This document shows positions 13,068 through 14,446 of a stretch of 14,446 nt of DNA, in pieces. Source of the DNA: Bacilli bacterium (GTDB lineage Bacteria; Bacillota_I; Bacilli_A; RF39; UBA660); NCBI GenBank assembly GCA_022793145.1, contig JAAWCI010000015.1, forward strand, positions 1 through 14,446, written 5' to 3'. The notes beneath the pieces are model-generated. The model had not been told where the DNA came from, did no database searches, and was given only the letters and a program-made list of their open reading frames with translations. Each line of letters starts with the position of its first letter. Within the stretch, counting starts at the first letter, position 1. The translations under genes were made by a program, and so were the position numbers.

Positions 13068-14255
13068 ATGGAATTATCAGAACAGTACCTATCATTTGTA
13101 ATCAATCGCATCCATTCATTAAAACAAAGCTTAGAAAATCAAAAACTTTCTAAATTGGAACAAGAATTGTTAGAAGGGAAAATTGCATATTTAAAAAGAC
13201 TAACAGATTTGCCTTTACTTATGACAATTATAAATATGTCAAGTCAAAAGTTAGATGAAATTGCGACTAAATATGGAAACTATAGTGGAGATCCTAAAGA
13301 ATTTCTAATTGGGCTATTTCAATTAGAACAATTAGATACACTGATAAGACAGCCAAAACATGTAACATTAGAATATATAAAAGAAGCAATTATAACTGAC
13401 TTTGATATAATGACAACACTAATAGAACTTCAAAATAGAAACTTTGAATATGAAGGAAAAAAACAAGCTTTATATGGAGTTGGATTAGATGGCTCTATTT
13501 CTTACTTACAATTATCTCATGACGAAAGAATGTTGCATCAACATGAAGAACACATTGAGAGTGCTATTTTAGAAGCTTCAAAAAGCTTTGATTTAGAAAC
13601 ATTAAAAGAACTTCGTAATTATCAAATAAATAGAAAAAAGCCTTTATCTATAGACTTTATATTAAAACATAAAGAAAAAGTAGAAAAAGACCCTAAACTG
13701 AAAAAAATCACTAGAAGATTAACTAGAAAAGGTATTTTAGGAAAACTTGATCGACTTCTACCATTTAGAAGAAAAAGAGAGCAAAAATATTTAAATGCTA
13801 TTTTGGAAGACTATAAAAATAATCATTCACTTTCTATTTTAGGAATTTCTAACCAAGATGTCACAACAATGAATGATCATCAAATAAGATCACTTACTAA
13901 GCGGATCAAAAAGCAAACAACTTATCATAGAAATAAAATAAATGAGGGAAAAACTAGAATTAAAACATCAAAAATGTTTATCTTTCAAAAAGTAAAAGAA
14001 TATGAAAATCTTCAAGAACAAGACAAAAAAAGATTTATGGAATTACTTGCTACCAAAACAAATTATTTACCAAAAATATTCCAAGATCAAATTTGGAATG
14101 AACCAAATCTTAAAGAATCCTTAATACGTCTTGCATGTTATATGGAAGAAAAATCTTTAATAGAACAATTACAAGTTCCAATGCAAAATCAATTTGAAAC
14201 ATTAATCCAAGTTTCAGCAGATCAACCAAAAGTCTATTTAAAAAAAGTTGCTTAA
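13068..14255 (+). CDS. Protein of unknown function, helical and basic, 395 residues
   Basis: I do not recognise this protein. It has no signal peptide or membrane segment and is almost entirely built of charged, probably helical stretches. The N-terminal 50 residues look like a coiled coil (INRIHSLKQSLENQ, LEQELLEGKIAYLKR). The centre has a short glycine-containing piece (YGVGLDGSISYLQL) and a histidine/glutamate-rich helix (HDERMLHQHEEHIES). A very basic segment follows (KKITRRLTRKGILGKLDRL, FRRKREQKY), which could bind nucleic acid or acidic membrane lipids, an inference only. AAGGGGGAT lies 6 bases before ATG. It has its own promoter and terminator, so it is a single-gene unit, divergent from sufB. 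Good start signals and clean termination make it a real gene. Confidence 0.85.
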   Translation: MELSEQYLSFVINRIHSLKQSLENQKLSKLEQELLEGKIAYLKRLTDLPLLMTIINMSSQKLDEIATKYGNYSGDPKEFLIGLFQLEQLDTLIRQPKHVTLEYIKEAIITDFDIMTTLIELQNRNFEYEGKKQALYGVGLDGSISYLQLSHDERMLHQHEEHIESAILEASKSFDLETLKELRNYQINRKKPLSIDFILKHKEKVEKDPKLKKITRRLTRKGILGKLDRLLPFRRKREQKYLNAILEDYKNNHSLSILGISNQDVTTMNDHQIRSLTKRIKKQTTYHRNKINEGKTRIKTSKMFIFQKVKEYENLQEQDKKRFMELLATKTNYLPKIFQDQIWNEPNLKESLIRLACYMEEKSLIEQLQVPMQNQFETLIQVSADQPKVYLKKVA

Positions 14256-14279
14256 AAGAACGTTTACTCGTTCTTTTTT
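14254..14279 (+). terminator. Terminator of the 395-residue gene
   Basis: AAAAGAACG (14254-14262) pairs with CGTTCTTTT (14269-14277) around a six-base loop, ending in a T run. It overlaps the stop codon. Confidence 0.85.
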
Positions 14280-14285
14280 AATAAA

Positions 14286-14308
14286 AAAGAGCTTTTATAA
14301 AGCTCTTT
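14286..14308 (-). terminator. Second palindrome, terminator facing leftward transcription
   Basis: AAAGAGCTTT and AAAGCTCTTT form a perfect 10-bp stem with a 3-base loop. On the minus strand six T complete a terminator; on the plus strand the T-tract is cut short because the right IS begins at 14308. It may belong to a convergent gene beyond the IS. Confidence 0.65.
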
Positions 14309-14323
14309 CAGGCTGTTGACAAA
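14308..14323. repeat. Left terminal inverted repeat of the right IS
   Basis: TCAGGCTGTTGACAAA pairs with the right terminal repeat of the left element (242-257) with a single G/A difference. Confidence 0.72.
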
Positions 14324-14354
14324 TAAGCAAGTAAAAATGCTTATTTGTCTTTTT
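14318..14354 (+). terminator. Strong hairpin just inside the IS left end
   Basis: GACAAATAAGCA (14318-14329) pairs perfectly over 12 bp with TGCTTATTTGTC (14338-14349), with an 8-base loop, and five T follow. It has the form of an intrinsic terminator and overlaps the terminal repeat. It would stop outside transcription from entering the transposase gene. Confidence 0.75.
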
Positions 14355-14366
14355 AATGGAGAAATA

Positions 14367-14432
14367 ATGAATAAAGATAAATACCTAATATATTTTTATA
14401 CTAGGCATAATGGTGTATGGCAAACTTTTTGA
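14367..14432 (+). pseudogene. Possible transposase start, interrupted after 21 codons
   Basis: ATG 14367 opens a short frame, MNKDKYLIYFYTRHNGVWQT then F, that stops at TGA 14430-14432. GGAG (14358-14361) lies 5 bases upstream. The position inside the IS end is right for a transposase N-terminus. The stop follows a run of five T, so a one-base indel may have broken the frame. The window ends 14 bases later, so neither the identity nor the frameshift can be confirmed. Confidence 0.35.
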
Positions 14433-14446
14433 GATTCATACAAGCA

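Larger units (their letters stand above)
14308..14446 (+). mobile_element. 5' end of a second IS1182-like element (partial)
   Basis: Starts with TCAGGCTGTTGACAAA (14308-14323), matching 15 of 16 bases of the reverse-complemented right end of the element at 242-257. The orientation is the same as the left element, so the two are direct copies or close relatives. It is cut by the window edge. Confidence 0.7.

Noticed and set aside
14316..14344. TTGACA at the right IS end as a transposase promoter
   Set aside because: The hexamer 17 bases on, GCTTAT, matches only three of six consensus bases and lies in the hairpin arm. TTGACA is part of the terminal repeat.
1..14446. A composite transposon carrying accessory cargo
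   Set aside because: The two IS ends are in direct orientation, but the genes between are core chromosomal ones (mraZ cluster, rpoZ, ssb, sufB) with similar base use, so mobility as a unit is unlikely.
1..14446. Mycoplasma-type code with TGA as Trp
   Set aside because: rsmH, recX and pdp end at TGA with neighbouring genes beginning at or just after it, and Trp positions in conserved proteins use TGG.
1..14446. CRISPR arrays, tRNA, rRNA, riboswitches or an undescribed defence island
   Set aside because: I found no regularly spaced long repeats, cloverleaf-like intergenic sequence, long structured leader or cluster of unknown genes; intergenic regions are short and mostly explained by promoters and terminators.

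Overview
The window is very AT-rich and looks like a chromosomal piece of a low-GC Bacilli-type Firmicute, probably an uncultured gut-type lineage. Gene content (mraZ-rsmH-ftsL-pbp start of the division/cell-wall cluster, PrsA lipoprotein, PDP-type nucleoside phosphorylase, SufB, RecX), perfect AGGAGG ribosome sites and TTGNNN-17-TATAAT promoters all point there. TGA is a real stop (ATGA overlaps at 7608 and 9319; rsmH ends in TGA) and TGG encodes Trp, so the code is standard and not the Mycoplasma one. Two tiny YjcZ-like membrane proteins hint at a spore-forming relative, but nothing else here proves sporulation.

Layout. 1-257: 3' end of an IS1182-like element (transposase C-terminus plus terminal inverted repeat). 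317-4341, minus: mraZ-rsmH-ftsL-pbpB operon with a clear sigma-A promoter and a four-box MraZ operator. 4375-5614, minus: a pilin-like gene with its own promoter and terminator. 5644-5968, minus: two YjcZ-like genes, divergent from prsA (plus, 6068-7036). 7048-10638, minus: pdp, a membrane protein with a degenerate NERD-like domain, rpoZ, recX and a Nudix hydrolase, tightly packed with two 4-bp ATGA overlaps. 10666-11067, minus: ssb, a single-gene unit. 11174-12908, minus: sufB and a small lipoprotein. 13011-14279, plus: a 395-residue protein of unknown function. 14308-14446: left end of a second IS of the same type, in the same orientation as the first.

The genes are housekeeping: septal peptidoglycan synthesis and its regulator, protein folding outside the membrane, nucleoside salvage, transcription, recombination control, DNA binding and Fe-S assembly. 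The less ordinary features are the IS pair abutting palindromes at both ends of the block, the 10-bp-phased MraZ operator, the YjcZ pair with a sporulation-sigma-like promoter, an SSB without the acidic tail, the NERD-like protein that has lost its expected catalytic residues, the pilin gene with a phased direct repeat upstream, and a recurring GGTGA ribosome site very close to start codons, sometimes on extremely short leaders. I do not see a defence system, CRISPR array, tRNA or rRNA. No stretch over 300 bases is left without a gene or described site.
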